Source: CAVSRC01 sp963782045 (GTDB taxonomy: Bacteria > Pseudomonadota > Alphaproteobacteria > Rhizobiales > Kaistiaceae). From it: DNA of 64,000 nt. Of the stretch, positions 9,173 through 17,610 are shown piece by piece. Position numbers and translations under genes: made by a program. Below the pieces are notes generated by a model. That model searched no databases. It had not been told where the DNA came from and worked only from the letters and a program-made list of their open reading frames with translations. The first letter of the stretch is position 1. Each line of letters starts with the position of its first letter. The stretch is from NCBI GenBank assembly GCA_963782045.1, contig CAWAIR010000005.1, forward strand, positions 62,001-126,000, read 5' to 3'.

Positions 9173-10681
9173 ATGACGCGGACCGAAGCAGGGATGGCGC
9201 CGCAGGCACGGGTCGCGCTCGACCGCGACACGCTCGTCTTCCTCGCCATCATCGCGGCGATCACCGCGCTGCGCTACGTCGGCCAGCATTTCTCGGTCGT
9301 CGATCTCGACATCGAGGAGGCACAGTACTGGGACTGGTCGCGGCATCTTGCCTTCGGCTATTTCTCCAAGCCGCCGCTGATCGCCTGGGTGAACGCCCTG
9401 TCCGGGCTTGTCTGCGGCTCCTCGCAGGAGTGCATCCGCGCGCCGGCGCCGCTTTTCTATTTCGGCACCAGCCTGTTCGTCTTCCTCACGGCCAAGGAGC
9501 TCTACGGCGCCAGGGCCGGGCTCTGGGCGGGGCTCGCCTGCATGCTGGCCCCGGGCGTGTCGTTCTCCGCCCGCATCATGACCACCGACGTGCCGCTGCT
9601 CTTCTTCTGGGCGCTGGCGCTTCTGGCCTATGTCAAGCTGATGCGTGGGCGGGACTGGCGCTGGGGCGTCGTGCTGGCGCTCGCCTTCGGGCTCGGCCTG
9701 CTCTCCAAATACGCGATGGCCTATTTCGTCCCCGGCGTGCTCATCGCCGGCGTCGTCAGCCGGGATGCGCGGCGCCTGCTCATGAGCCCCGTCCTCTGGC
9801 TGGCGCTCGTCGCCGGCGCGGCGATGCTGACGCCCAACATCCTGTGGAACGCCCACAACGGCTTCGCCACCGCCGGCGCCACCGCCGACTACGTCCACAG
9901 GCATCTGTCGTTCGAAACGCCGCTCAATTTCCTGGCGGCGCAGTTCGGCGTCGCCGGCCCGATCACCTTCGGCGCGCTGCTGGTGCTGTTCGCCTATTTC
10001 GGCTCACGCAACATGAACGGCGACGACCGGGCGATGCTGGCTTTCGCAGCGCCGCCGCTTCTCATCATCGCCCTCAACGGCGCCTATTCCGACGCCGCCA
10101 ACGCCAACTGGGCGGCACCGGCGCTGATCTCCGCCTTCGTCGTCACCACCGGCGTGCTTGCCCGCGCCGGCATGTGGCGCACGCTCGGCGCCAGCATCGC
10201 CATCGGCGTCGTCGCCCAGGGTGTGCTTCTCTTCGGTGACGCGGTCGCCGACAAGCTGACGGTGCCGGTCCTCGGCACCAACGCCGATATCTACCAGCGC
10301 GTCCTCGGCTGGGACGATCTCGGCGAGGAAACCGCCGGACTGGCCAAGTCGTCCGGTGCGGCCTCGGTCGCGGTCGACAGCCGCTGGACCGAGTCGGCGC
10401 TCAACTACTACCTGCGTGACGCCCTGCCGGTTTACATCTGGACCGGCGGGCGGCCGACCAACCACTTCGCCAAGGTCTATCCGCTCACCGCCAGCGCCGC
10501 AGAGCCGGTGCTCTTCGTCAGCGACTGCGAGCGTACCAACGAGTTCCACGGGAGTTTTGCCAGCGTGACCGACCTCGGCACGCTCACCGTCGACACCGGG
10601 CCGACGTCATCGCACGCCTATCACGCCTTCCTGCTTGCCGGCGCCAGGCACCCGCTCGGCAACCCGCCGGCCTGCCGGTAG
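9173..10681 (+). CDS. GT-C family glycosyltransferase, ArnT/RgtA-like integral membrane protein
   Basis: A 502-residue protein of the dolichyl-phosphate-mannose / ArnT superfamily. It has many hydrophobic segments (the first at about 20-36) and a soluble C-terminal region after about residue 375. The first periplasmic loop has the family motif DIEEAQYWDWSRHLAFGYF followed by SKPPLIAW (46-71), whose acidic residues bind the divalent metal in ArnT relatives. Such enzymes take a sugar from a polyprenyl-phosphate donor at the periplasmic face and attach it to lipid A, core or protein. It starts 9 bp after the epimerase gene. Given UDP-GalA synthesis next door, a lipid A/core galacturonosyltransferase is the leading guess, unproven. 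Confidence 0.8.
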   Translation: MTRTEAGMAPQARVALDRDTLVFLAIIAAITALRYVGQHFSVVDLDIEEAQYWDWSRHLAFGYFSKPPLIAWVNALSGLVCGSSQECIRAPAPLFYFGTSLFVFLTAKELYGARAGLWAGLACMLAPGVSFSARIMTTDVPLLFFWALALLAYVKLMRGRDWRWGVVLALAFGLGLLSKYAMAYFVPGVLIAGVVSRDARRLLMSPVLWLALVAGAAMLTPNILWNAHNGFATAGATADYVHRHLSFETPLNFLAAQFGVAGPITFGALLVLFAYFGSRNMNGDDRAMLAFAAPPLLIIALNGAYSDAANANWAAPALISAFVVTTGVLARAGMWRTLGASIAIGVVAQGVLLFGDAVADKLTVPVLGTNADIYQRVLGWDDLGEETAGLAKSSGAASVAVDSRWTESALNYYLRDALPVYIWTGGRPTNHFAKVYPLTASAAEPVLFVSDCERTNEFHGSFASVTDLGTLTVDTGPTSSHAYHAFLLAGARHPLGNPPACR

Positions 10682-10684
10682 GCC

Positions 10685-11719
10685 TCAGCCGGCCGTCGAT
10701 TGGGGCGAGGCGGCCGGGCCGTCGCGCTTCTCGCGCCAGATGAAGAAGATGTTGCGGCCATAGATGAACAGGCCCGCCGCCTGGCCGACGATGAACACCG
10801 GGTCTCGCCGGTAGATGGCGTAGGCGAGCAGGGTGGCGCCGCCGCCCACGGAAAACAGCCAGAAGGCGGCGGGGATGATGCTCCTGCGGGCACGTTCGCT
10901 GGCGATCCACTGCACGATGAAGCGGCCGGAGAACAGCGCCTGGCCGAGGAAGCCGATGGCGAGCCAGAAGGTTTCGGTACTGATCATCGGGCGAGGTGCT
11001 CCGCGCTCTGAGGGATTCTTGCGCCGCCGCCTGATCAGCCACCACACGCCGAACAGGTCGGGGATGCCGACCAGAAGCCGGTCGAGATTGCCGTAGTTGG
11101 AGGCGCCGTGCTGGCGGGCGCGATCGGTGACGTCGACATGCACCACGCGCCAGCCGTCGGCAAGGAACAGGGCCGGCAGGAAGCGGTGCATGGTCTGGAA
11201 ATAGGGCAGGGCGAGATAGGCCTCGCGGCGGAACGCCTTGATGCCGCAGCCGGTGTCGCGCGTGTGGTCCTTGAGCATCGCGCCGCGCACGCCGTTGGCC
11301 ATGCGCGAGCCGATGCTCTTGGCCAACGTCGCCTTGCGGCCGATCCGCTGGCCGGCGACCAGCCCGACCAGCGGCTCGGCGAACTTCTCCAGGAATTCGG
11401 GGATCGGCCTGGGGTCATTCTGGCCGTCGCCGTCGAGCGTCACGATGATCGGCGCCCGCGCCGCCCGCACGCCCGTCCACAGCGCCGCGCTCTGCCCAAG
11501 CGAGCGGGTGTGCGCCACGCGTTTGACCGGCAGTCCCCCGGCCGCCAGCCGTTCGAGCGTGCCGGCGGTGTCGTCGGTGCTGCCGTCGTCGACGATGACC
11601 ACCTCAAAGGGCGTGTCGCCGACGGTCGCGGCGATCTCCGGCACCAGCACGGCCAGGTTCTCCGCCTCGTTGCGCGCGGGGATGACCACCGAAAGCGACG
11701 GCTCTCTCGTGTCCGGCAT
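10685..11719 (-). CDS. GT2 polyprenyl-phosphate sugar synthase fused to a LAB_N membrane domain
   Basis: A 344-residue fusion. Residues 8-235 are a GT2 domain with VVIPARNEAENL (11-22), DDGSTDDT (44-51), the catalytic DxD-type LDGDGQNDP (95-103) and GCGIKAFRRE. Residues about 245-330 form three hydrophobic helices of the lipid-A-disaccharide synthase N-terminal-like (LAB_N) type, with GFLGQALFSGRFIVQW and FIYGRNIFFIWRE. The GT2 part resembles enzymes that make polyprenyl-phosphate-linked sugars, including rhizobial RgtE, which makes dodecaprenyl-phosphate galacturonate. It converges with the GT-C gene, only 3 bp apart at their ends. The two domains are commonly separate neighbouring genes, so the fusion is notable. 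The sugar is inferred. Confidence 0.82.
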   Translation of the reverse strand: MPDTREPSLSVVIPARNEAENLAVLVPEIAATVGDTPFEVVIVDDGSTDDTAGTLERLAAGGLPVKRVAHTRSLGQSAALWTGVRAARAPIIVTLDGDGQNDPRPIPEFLEKFAEPLVGLVAGQRIGRKATLAKSIGSRMANGVRGAMLKDHTRDTGCGIKAFRREAYLALPYFQTMHRFLPALFLADGWRVVHVDVTDRARQHGASNYGNLDRLLVGIPDLFGVWWLIRRRRKNPSERGAPRPMISTETFWLAIGFLGQALFSGRFIVQWIASERARRSIIPAAFWLFSVGGGATLLAYAIYRRDPVFIVGQAAGLFIYGRNIFFIWREKRDGPAASPQSTAG

Positions 11720-11982
11720 GAACGCTCAAAATCCCTTTGGCGCGGCGGCAGATTGGCCTTCGGCCGCCCTCTCCCGGCCCCCCGGCCGGGCGGGGGCTTC
11801 CTAGCACATCTGCCCCGGCCGACGGCCAGACAATTCGCGTGGCGGCCTGACAGGGACGGGGAGGGGTGGAGCCCGGCGATTGCAGGCTGCTCCCCCGCGT
11901 CTCACCGCGTCGTCAGGGCAGGGCGGGCGAAACCGGCAGACGAAAGCCGGCGCGGCGCGGCGCGGAATGCTAGCATCGCGGC

Positions 11983-12510
11983 ATGGTCATCTTTCTCTTC
12001 TTCTTCGCCACCCTTGCCTTTGCCTATTACACGTGGCGTTACGCCATCGTGCATCCGCGGCGGCAGGGGCCGGTCCGTTTCGTGGCGTTCGAGGGCATCA
12101 CCGCGATCGTCCTCCTCAACTATCCGCAGTGGTTCGCCGACCCTTTCGGCCCACTGCAGCTTGTTTCGTTCGCGGCCCTGGCGATTTCGGTGTGTCTGGC
12201 GCTGGTGAGCTATATCCTGCTCAAGCTCGTCGGCAAGCCGCAGGGGCATTTCGAGTACACCACCGAACTGGTCACCACCAACCTCTACCGCTTCATCCGC
12301 CATCCGATGTATGCCGCGCTGCTCTTCTTCGCGATCGGCGCTTGGCTCAAGCAGCCGCTCTACTGGCCGGCAGCGATCGTCTTCGTCATCGTGGTCGTGG
12401 CGATCTTCCTCACCGCGCGCGCCGAGGAGGAGCAGATGCTGGAGACCTTCGGCCAGCCCTATGCCGACTACATGAAGAAGACGGCGCGCTTCATCCCGTT
12501 TGTGCTGTAG
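11983..12510 (+). CDS. Isoprenylcysteine / phospholipid methyltransferase-family membrane protein
   Basis: A 175-residue protein with four or five hydrophobic segments, ending with the fold signature of the ICMT/PEMT methyltransferases: NLYRFIRHPMYAALL (about 100-114) and RAEEEQMLETFGQPYADYMK (about 146-165), which bind S-adenosylmethionine in characterised relatives. The acceptor cannot be told from sequence; candidates are phospholipids or small molecules, since bacteria lack prenylated CAAX proteins. It stands alone, with 263 bp upstream and a repeat-containing gap downstream. Confidence 0.7.
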   Translation: MVIFLFFFATLAFAYYTWRYAIVHPRRQGPVRFVAFEGITAIVLLNYPQWFADPFGPLQLVSFAALAISVCLALVSYILLKLVGKPQGHFEYTTELVTTNLYRFIRHPMYAALLFFAIGAWLKQPLYWPAAIVFVIVVVAIFLTARAEEEQMLETFGQPYADYMKKTARFIPFVL

Positions 12511-12972
12511 GGGCTGGCCGGCATTCAGACTGGCTCGGTGCCCAAGATTTCGTCCCCTCTCCCCTTGCGGGAGAGGGACAGGGTGAGGGGCAATGGCATG
12601 GCCGTGCCTTCACCCTCACCCTCTTGGAGCGAGCCTAGAGAAACGGGGAGAGGGGTGATCAGGCGAGCCTCTGGACACAGGCCTTCCTTCCCGAATTGGG
12701 TACGATCAATCCCAAATGGGTAGGACCAGGGCCGGCAGTGCGGTCGCTGGATGATCCTCGATCGGGAGAGGGTGGTGAGGCGGATGACCTCGTCGAAGGC
12801 GACGAGGCGCTCTTCGCTGCCTTGGGAATGCGACTTCTCGATCGCGTTCACGGCGAACCTCCTTGGCGGTTTGTCTACACGCTAAGGAATGTAGTATCGC
12901 CTAACGCTCACGCGAAAATTGAAACGAAGTCATTGAGCGAATCGACGTGACCGCGGTACGACTGCAACTGCC
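12511..12972. other. Intergenic stretch with a palindromic repeat, no gene seen
   Basis: These 462 bases hold the repeat pair described at 12555-12655 and otherwise no convincing coding sequence. Short open frames here lack family features and overlap the repeat. The base composition drops towards 12900, just before the FRG-domain gene, marking the left edge of a small accessory patch. Confidence 0.5.
12555..12655. repeat. Palindromic repeat pair, related to the repeats at 24.4 and 24.8 kb
   Basis: CCCTCTCCC (12555-12563) pairs with GGGAGAGGG (12569-12577). It is followed by GGGTGAGGGG (12581-12590), a 22-base spacer, the inverted CCCTCACCC (12613-12621) and a degenerate end containing GGGGAGAGGGG (12645-12655). 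The order (hairpin, GGGTGAGGGG, spacer, inverted copy) is the same as that around the DUF559 gene at 24363-24827, but here no gene lies between the arms. It looks like a short or internally deleted member of the same family. The GAGAGG/GTGAGG motif pair is common between genes of Hyphomicrobiales. Confidence 0.7.
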
Positions 12973-13779
12973 ATGCACGAACATCGCCTCCAATCATTCG
13001 ATGAGTTTCGGCGGTTCGCCGACGAGCTGCGCCGCGAGCATCCTGAGGGCCTGCTGTTTCGCGGACAGGCTGATTCCTCATGGCCACTATGGACGACCCT
13101 CGAGCGATCGCCCGAGCCGCCTTCGCTGCGGCGGTATTATGCGCTGATCAGTCGGATGCGCGCGGAGATCGTGTCGGCGACTGGGGTAGATTGGACGCTG
13201 CCGGGCGTAGAGGATCTCGTCGCAAAGATCGAAGCGTACGAACCCCTCAGCCTTGACCTCACGAGAGGCGACCTGCCGGGTTTCGACTATCTCGGCTATC
13301 TCCGCCAGCACGGTTTTCCGTCGCCACTTCTCGACTGGACGCGGTCGCCTTTCATCGCCGCGTTCTTTGCGTTTCGCGAGAGGAGGTCGACTGATCGGGC
13401 AATATTCGTATTCCTCAAGGCGCCCTCGCAATGGACGCATCACGGCAACGACGAGCCGGATATCGTGGATCTCGGGTGGCGGGTCGGCCGTCACAAGAGG
13501 CATTTCCTCCAGCGGTCCGCCTACACGATCTGCCTCCAGTACGGCGTCGAACGAAAAGAGTGGGACTTCGCCTCGCACGAGGACGCGTTCGTTGACGCGG
13601 ACGATCCGGAGCGCATCGGAACTCAGGACTTCCGGTGGAAAGTCACGCTCCCGAATGACCTGCGGCTCCAAGTGCTCCGCGAACTGGACGAGCACAATCT
13701 GAACGCGTTCTCGCTGTTCGCGACCGACGAGGCGCTGATGGAGACACTCGAGACCCGTGAGATCGACCTCTCCCAATGA
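12973..13779 (+). CDS. FRG-domain protein
   Basis: A 268-residue soluble protein. The N-terminal half carries the FRG domain signature: LLFRGQADSSWPLWTTLER (27-45, with the naming Phe-Arg-Gly at 29-31) and, further on, LRQHGFPSPLLDWTRSP. HFLQRSAYTICLQYG follows in the second half. The biochemical role of the domain is unresolved; it often occurs in accessory and defence-type regions. Codon use is less GC-rich than in the flanking core genes, suggesting transfer. The ATG at 12973 is 12 residues before the first conserved segment. It ends 10 bp from a convergent trypsin-like gene. Confidence 0.8.
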   Translation: MHEHRLQSFDEFRRFADELRREHPEGLLFRGQADSSWPLWTTLERSPEPPSLRRYYALISRMRAEIVSATGVDWTLPGVEDLVAKIEAYEPLSLDLTRGDLPGFDYLGYLRQHGFPSPLLDWTRSPFIAAFFAFRERRSTDRAIFVFLKAPSQWTHHGNDEPDIVDLGWRVGRHKRHFLQRSAYTICLQYGVERKEWDFASHEDAFVDADDPERIGTQDFRWKVTLPNDLRLQVLRELDEHNLNAFSLFATDEALMETLETREIDLSQ

Positions 13780-13789
13780 CGGGGCTCAG

Positions 13790-14599
13790 TCAGGCCGTTC
13801 GTCCAGCTTCGTATGCTGCTATCACTGAATTGATACTTTGGACCGGGACTACTATCGCGATGCCGGTGTTGACTTGCTCGAGCGAGAGACCGCCATCCTG
13901 CGCATCTGTCATATCGGCCTTGACGTCGTAGTGACCGTGTACGAGGCCGAGAAGAAGGACGGCACCACCAGGGCCACGGAATTTCAACTGGTTTTCGATG
14001 ACTTGCACGGAGCCGGGATTAAGGAAAACGGGCGATCCGCTAAGTCCGCCGATTGACCGAGCTTCGATCAGGTAGGCATCCATAGCGCCGAACCGCGTTG
14101 TAACCCGCTCCTCGGCCATACACGCGAGATTTCCGATTCTCACGATCGGGATGTTGCGGGCTGTCCCGTTATGATGGCGGAAGAGGCCGGTGATGAAGAC
14201 CTCATCGCCGAGACCGACTTCGTTCTGGCGCATGATCTCATCGGTGACTGCCGCCGTGTACGGGAGCACCAAATGGTCGTACTGCTCTGGTATCCCGGCT
14301 TCGTAAATCGCGACGTCAATCGATTCGTCGGTAGGATGCACGAACCACTTGTCTAGATCGGCCCGTAGCCATTCCGAACCGCCGGCTTTGAGATTCATCC
14401 TGAGGAAGACTTCTGTGGTCCCTTTGCTGCGAATGCTGTCGATAACGTGCTTGGCCGTAACCACGAACACGGGACTAGCAGAGCCGTCCGCCCTCGCATG
14501 ACCGAAAAAGAAAGCGGATCCGGCAAAGCGGTAACTATTGTCAGCAAGCCGCATCCCTAGGAAGGCGACGCATTTCCGCACTTCGTCGTTGACAAGCAT
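13790..14599 (-). CDS. Trypsin-like serine peptidase-fold protein
   Basis: A 269-residue protein with a chymotrypsin-fold layout and a plausible triad: His51 in VVTAKHVID, Asp95 in SIDVAIYE and Ser187 in GGLSGSPVF. An N-terminal GSAFFFG segment (27-33) precedes the His strand as in this fold. No signal peptide or membrane segment is visible, so it is probably cytoplasmic, unlike DegP-type proteases, and no PDZ domain follows. The gene faces the FRG-domain gene tail to tail and its 5' end lies 91 bp from tRNA-Ala. Base composition is below that of the core genes. The substrate is unknown; a regulated protease in a defence or toxin setting is a guess. Confidence 0.7.
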   Translation of the reverse strand: MLVNDEVRKCVAFLGMRLADNSYRFAGSAFFFGHARADGSASPVFVVTAKHVIDSIRSKGTTEVFLRMNLKAGGSEWLRADLDKWFVHPTDESIDVAIYEAGIPEQYDHLVLPYTAAVTDEIMRQNEVGLGDEVFITGLFRHHNGTARNIPIVRIGNLACMAEERVTTRFGAMDAYLIEARSIGGLSGSPVFLNPGSVQVIENQLKFRGPGGAVLLLGLVHGHYDVKADMTDAQDGGLSLEQVNTGIAIVVPVQSINSVIAAYEAGRTA

Positions 14600-14689
14600 C
14601 TTGGCGTTCGCCCGATAGAACGCGGACTGCTCGTCGCGCTCCCCTGAGCGCTACCTGGCGCTCAATCACTCGCTCACTGGAAGGGTTGG

Positions 14690-14762
<73 letters not shown>

Positions 14763-14899
14763 ATCCTTGGCAGTTCTACCGGCGCCGCCGGTCTGGCGGT
14801 CTGCCGGGCTTGTCCCGCGGCGGGCTGGGACCCGCCGCTTCTGGAAAGCGCGCGGAAACTATTCCGCATGCCCTCCCAGATCAAGACCGCTGTGCGGTC

Positions 14900-15283
14900 T
14901 CAGCGTTCCTCTTCGTCCACGTCGCCGATGATGTCGCCGACGTCCTCCTCGTCGTCCTCTTCCTCGTCGGCGAGAAAAGTATCGTCCTCGTCATCGTCCG
15001 CCTCGACGTCCTCCTCGGCGTCGGGAACCTTGACGGCGCCGCTCTCCGCGGCCTCGTCGTCGGCTTCCTCCAGCGACACCATTTCCGCCGCCACGCCGTC
15101 CTCGGCCTCTTCCACGGCCGCCGGCTTGGGCGCCTTGCTGGCGGTCTGCGGCCGCGCCCGGGTGACCGTCACCTCGAACGCGGTGCCGCAACGCGGGCAC
15201 ACGATCGGCTCGCGATTGAGGTCGTAATATCGCGCGCCGCAGTTTGGACAAAGCCGTTTGGTTCCGAGATCAGCTTTCGTCAC
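14900..15283 (-). CDS. TIGR02300 family (FYDLN acid) protein
   Basis: A 127-residue small protein. Its N-terminus is a zinc-ribbon-like segment with CPNCGARYYDLNRE (12-25) and CPRCGTAFEV, the hallmark of the FYDLN-acid family. After residue 50 it becomes a very acidic low-complexity tail rich in Asp and Glu, ending EEER. The function is unknown. It is typically found next to aroA and cmk in alphaproteobacteria, as here, divergent from aroA with 217 bp between the two starts. Confidence 0.9.
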   Translation of the reverse strand: MTKADLGTKRLCPNCGARYYDLNREPIVCPRCGTAFEVTVTRARPQTASKAPKPAAVEEAEDGVAAEMVSLEEADDEAAESGAVKVPDAEEDVEADDDEDDTFLADEEEDDEEDVGDIIGDVDEEER

Positions 15284-15500
15284 GGTTCATGCCTCATCCC
15301 GAGCGTTAAGCGGCCCCCCCATAATGCCCCCACCCGGCACTGTCAAAACCATTTCTCAGGCTGCCGCACGAATGATGACCTGCCCCTCCGGCTATGCTAT
15401 CCGGACGGCGGACGGCGAGGCGGCGCGCCGGCGGGGCGGAATGGTCCGGCGGTCGGCGGACCCCCGGGCCACGGGCGAGCAATCGGAGCAAAGGTCTGAC

Positions 15501-16847
15501 ATGTCGGGCGACAACGCGGCTGCGCCGCTGATTGCACGGGCGTCGGGAGCGCTGGCCGGCGCCATCCGGCCCCCTGGCGACAAGTCGATCTCCCATCGCG
15601 CGGTCATGCTGGGGGCGCTCGCCGTCGGCGAGACGACGGTCGACGGCCTGCTCGAGGGCGAGGACATCCTGGCCACCGTTGCCGCCATGCACGCCTTCGG
15701 AGCCACGGTCAACCGTACCGGCGCCGGCGCCTGGAAGGTCAACGGGCTGGGTGTCGGCGGCCTGCTCGAGCCCGAAGGCGTCATCGACTACGGCAATGCC
15801 GGCACCGGCGTCCGTCTGGCGCTGGGGATCGCCGGCAGCCACGCCTTCGCCACCACCTTCACCGGCGACGCCTCGCTGGTGAAGCGGCCGATGGGCCGCG
15901 TGCTCGACCCGCTCAGGCGCATGGGCGTCCAGGCGATCGCCCGCTCCGGCGACCGTCTGCCGGTGACGGTGCGCGGGCCGGACACCCTGCTGCCCGTCGA
16001 ATACCGCGTTCCGGTCCCCTCGGCGCAGGTCAAGTCGGCCGTGCTGCTGGCGGCGCTGAACGGCGGCGGGGTGACCACGGTGATCGAGCCGGTCGCCACC
16101 CGCGATCACACCGAGCGCATGCTGGCCGCCTTCGGTGCCGCCATCGAGGTCGAGCAGGCGGGCGACGGCGGCCGCACCATCCGCGTCGAGGGCGGCCGCA
16201 ACCTGAGGCCGCAGACGATCACCGTTCCTGGCGACCCCAGCTCCGCCGCCTTTCCGCTGGTCGCGGCGCTGGTCGTTCCGGGCTCCGACGTCGTGATCGA
16301 GAACGTGCTCCTCAATCCCACCCGCACCGGGCTGATCGAGACGCTGCTCGAGATGGGCGCCGAGATCGCCATCGCCAGGAAGCACATGGTTGGCGGCGAG
16401 GAGGTCGGCGATCTCCGTGTCAGGGCGAGCCGGCTCAAGGGCGTCACCGTGCCGCCGGCACGTGCGCCTTTCATGATCGACGAATATCCGGTGCTGGCCG
16501 TTGCCGCCGCCTTTGCCGAGGGGCAGACGGTGATGGAGGGGATCGGCGAGATGCGGGTCAAGGAATCGGACCGCATCGCTTCCGTCGTCGCCGGCCTCAA
16601 GGCGAACGGCGTGGCCGTCGAGGACGCGCCCAATTCCATGGCCGTGACCGGCGCCGCCAAGGTCACCGGCGGCGGCACGGTCGTCACCCACCTCGATCAC
16701 CGCATCGCCATGAGCTTCGTGGTCCTTGGCCTTGCCGCCGAGAACCCGGTCACCATCGACGACGCCCGGCCGATCGCCACCAGCTTCCCCGATTTCCGCG
16801 CGCTGATGGCCGGCCTCGGGGCCCAGTTCGAGGACGCCGGTGGCTGA
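15501..16847 (+). CDS. aroA: 3-phosphoshikimate 1-carboxyvinyltransferase (EPSP synthase), class II
   Basis: A 448-residue shikimate-pathway enzyme joining shikimate-3-phosphate and phosphoenolpyruvate. Motifs are PPGDKSISHRAVMLG (24-38), DYGNAGTGVRLALG (96-109), DASLVKRPMGRVLDPLR, NPTRTG and RVKESDRI. The pattern matches the class II type typified by the Agrobacterium CP4 enzyme. CP4 carries Ala in the segment GNAATG; here it is Gly101 (GNAGTG). The ATG at 15501 fits the family length; an in-frame start at 15258 would add an unrelated 81-residue tail overlapping the neighbouring gene. It is followed by cmk after 90 bp. Confidence 0.96.
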   Translation: MSGDNAAAPLIARASGALAGAIRPPGDKSISHRAVMLGALAVGETTVDGLLEGEDILATVAAMHAFGATVNRTGAGAWKVNGLGVGGLLEPEGVIDYGNAGTGVRLALGIAGSHAFATTFTGDASLVKRPMGRVLDPLRRMGVQAIARSGDRLPVTVRGPDTLLPVEYRVPVPSAQVKSAVLLAALNGGGVTTVIEPVATRDHTERMLAAFGAAIEVEQAGDGGRTIRVEGGRNLRPQTITVPGDPSSAAFPLVAALVVPGSDVVIENVLLNPTRTGLIETLLEMGAEIAIARKHMVGGEEVGDLRVRASRLKGVTVPPARAPFMIDEYPVLAVAAAFAEGQTVMEGIGEMRVKESDRIASVVAGLKANGVAVEDAPNSMAVTGAAKVTGGGTVVTHLDHRIAMSFVVLGLAAENPVTIDDARPIATSFPDFRALMAGLGAQFEDAGG

Positions 16848-16937
16848 CACTGCGCCGCGAGAGGTGGCAATGGGTCGGATCGCGACAGGCTTCCATCTCG
16901 CCCACAAGGGGGGAGATAAGCGCCCGTTGGGTCGCCC

Positions 16938-17570
16938 ATGATCATCGCCATCGACGGACCGGCGGCCGCCGGCAAGGGAACGCTGGCCGAGAGGCTGGCG
17001 GCGCATTATGGCCTGCCCTACCTCGATACCGGCCTGCTCTACCGGCTGACCGGCAAGCTGATGGCCGACCGCGGCCTCGACCCGGACGACCCGGCGGCGG
17101 CGGAGCGGGCGGCGCGGATGCTCGATCCGGCGCTCATGGCCGATCCGGCGCTGCGCGGCCACGAGGCCGGCGAGGTCGCCTCGCGGGTCGCCGTTCACGC
17201 CGGGGTGCGGGCGGCGCTCCTCGATTTCCAGCGTGCCTTCGCCGCCCGGCCGGCGGGTGCCGTGCTCGACGGCCGCGACATCGGCACCGCCGTCTGCCCG
17301 AATGCCGACGTCAAGATCTTCGTCACCGCCTCCCCGGAAGTCCGCGCCCGCCGGCGCACCGACGAGCTCAACGCCAAGGGCCGCGCCGTCGACTATCCGC
17401 GCATTCTCGGCGAGATCAGGGAGCGCGACGCCCGCGACTCCGGCCGTGCCGCCGCCCCTTTAAAGGCGGCCGCTGATGCTTACTTGCTCGATACCAGCGA
17501 CAAGGATATAGAAGCCGCGTTCCGCGCGGCCGTCGACATTGTCGATCGGGCGCGGGCGGGACGCGACTGA
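16938..17570 (+). CDS. cmk: Cytidylate kinase
   Basis: A 210-residue CMP/dCMP kinase. It has the P-loop GPAAAGKGT (7-15), YLDTGLLYR in place of the common YLDTGAMYR, VLDGRDIGT for the CMP-binding region, the lid segment RARRRTDEL, and RDARDSGRAAAPL. It supplies CDP for nucleic acid and lipid synthesis. The aroA-cmk-rpsA order is widely conserved. A likely intrinsic terminator follows 20 bp after the stop. Confidence 0.96.
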   Translation: MIIAIDGPAAAGKGTLAERLAAHYGLPYLDTGLLYRLTGKLMADRGLDPDDPAAAERAARMLDPALMADPALRGHEAGEVASRVAVHAGVRAALLDFQRAFAARPAGAVLDGRDIGTAVCPNADVKIFVTASPEVRARRRTDELNAKGRAVDYPRILGEIRERDARDSGRAAAPLKAAADAYLLDTSDKDIEAAFRAAVDIVDRARAGRD

Positions 17571-17589
17571 CGGGAACGGGGCTCGGGCA

Positions 17590-17610
17590 CGGGCACGTTG
17601 CCCGGTTTTC
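17590..17610 (+). terminator. Probable intrinsic terminator after cmk
   Basis: A perfect 6-bp stem, CGGGCA (17590-17595) with TGCCCG (17599-17604), closes a 3-base loop and is followed by GTTTTC. It is short but well placed between cmk and rpsA. Confidence 0.55.

Noticed and set aside
12696..12950. Small plus-strand open frame before the FRG-domain gene
   Set aside because: It has no family features, no ribosome-binding site, and a composition that changes midway.
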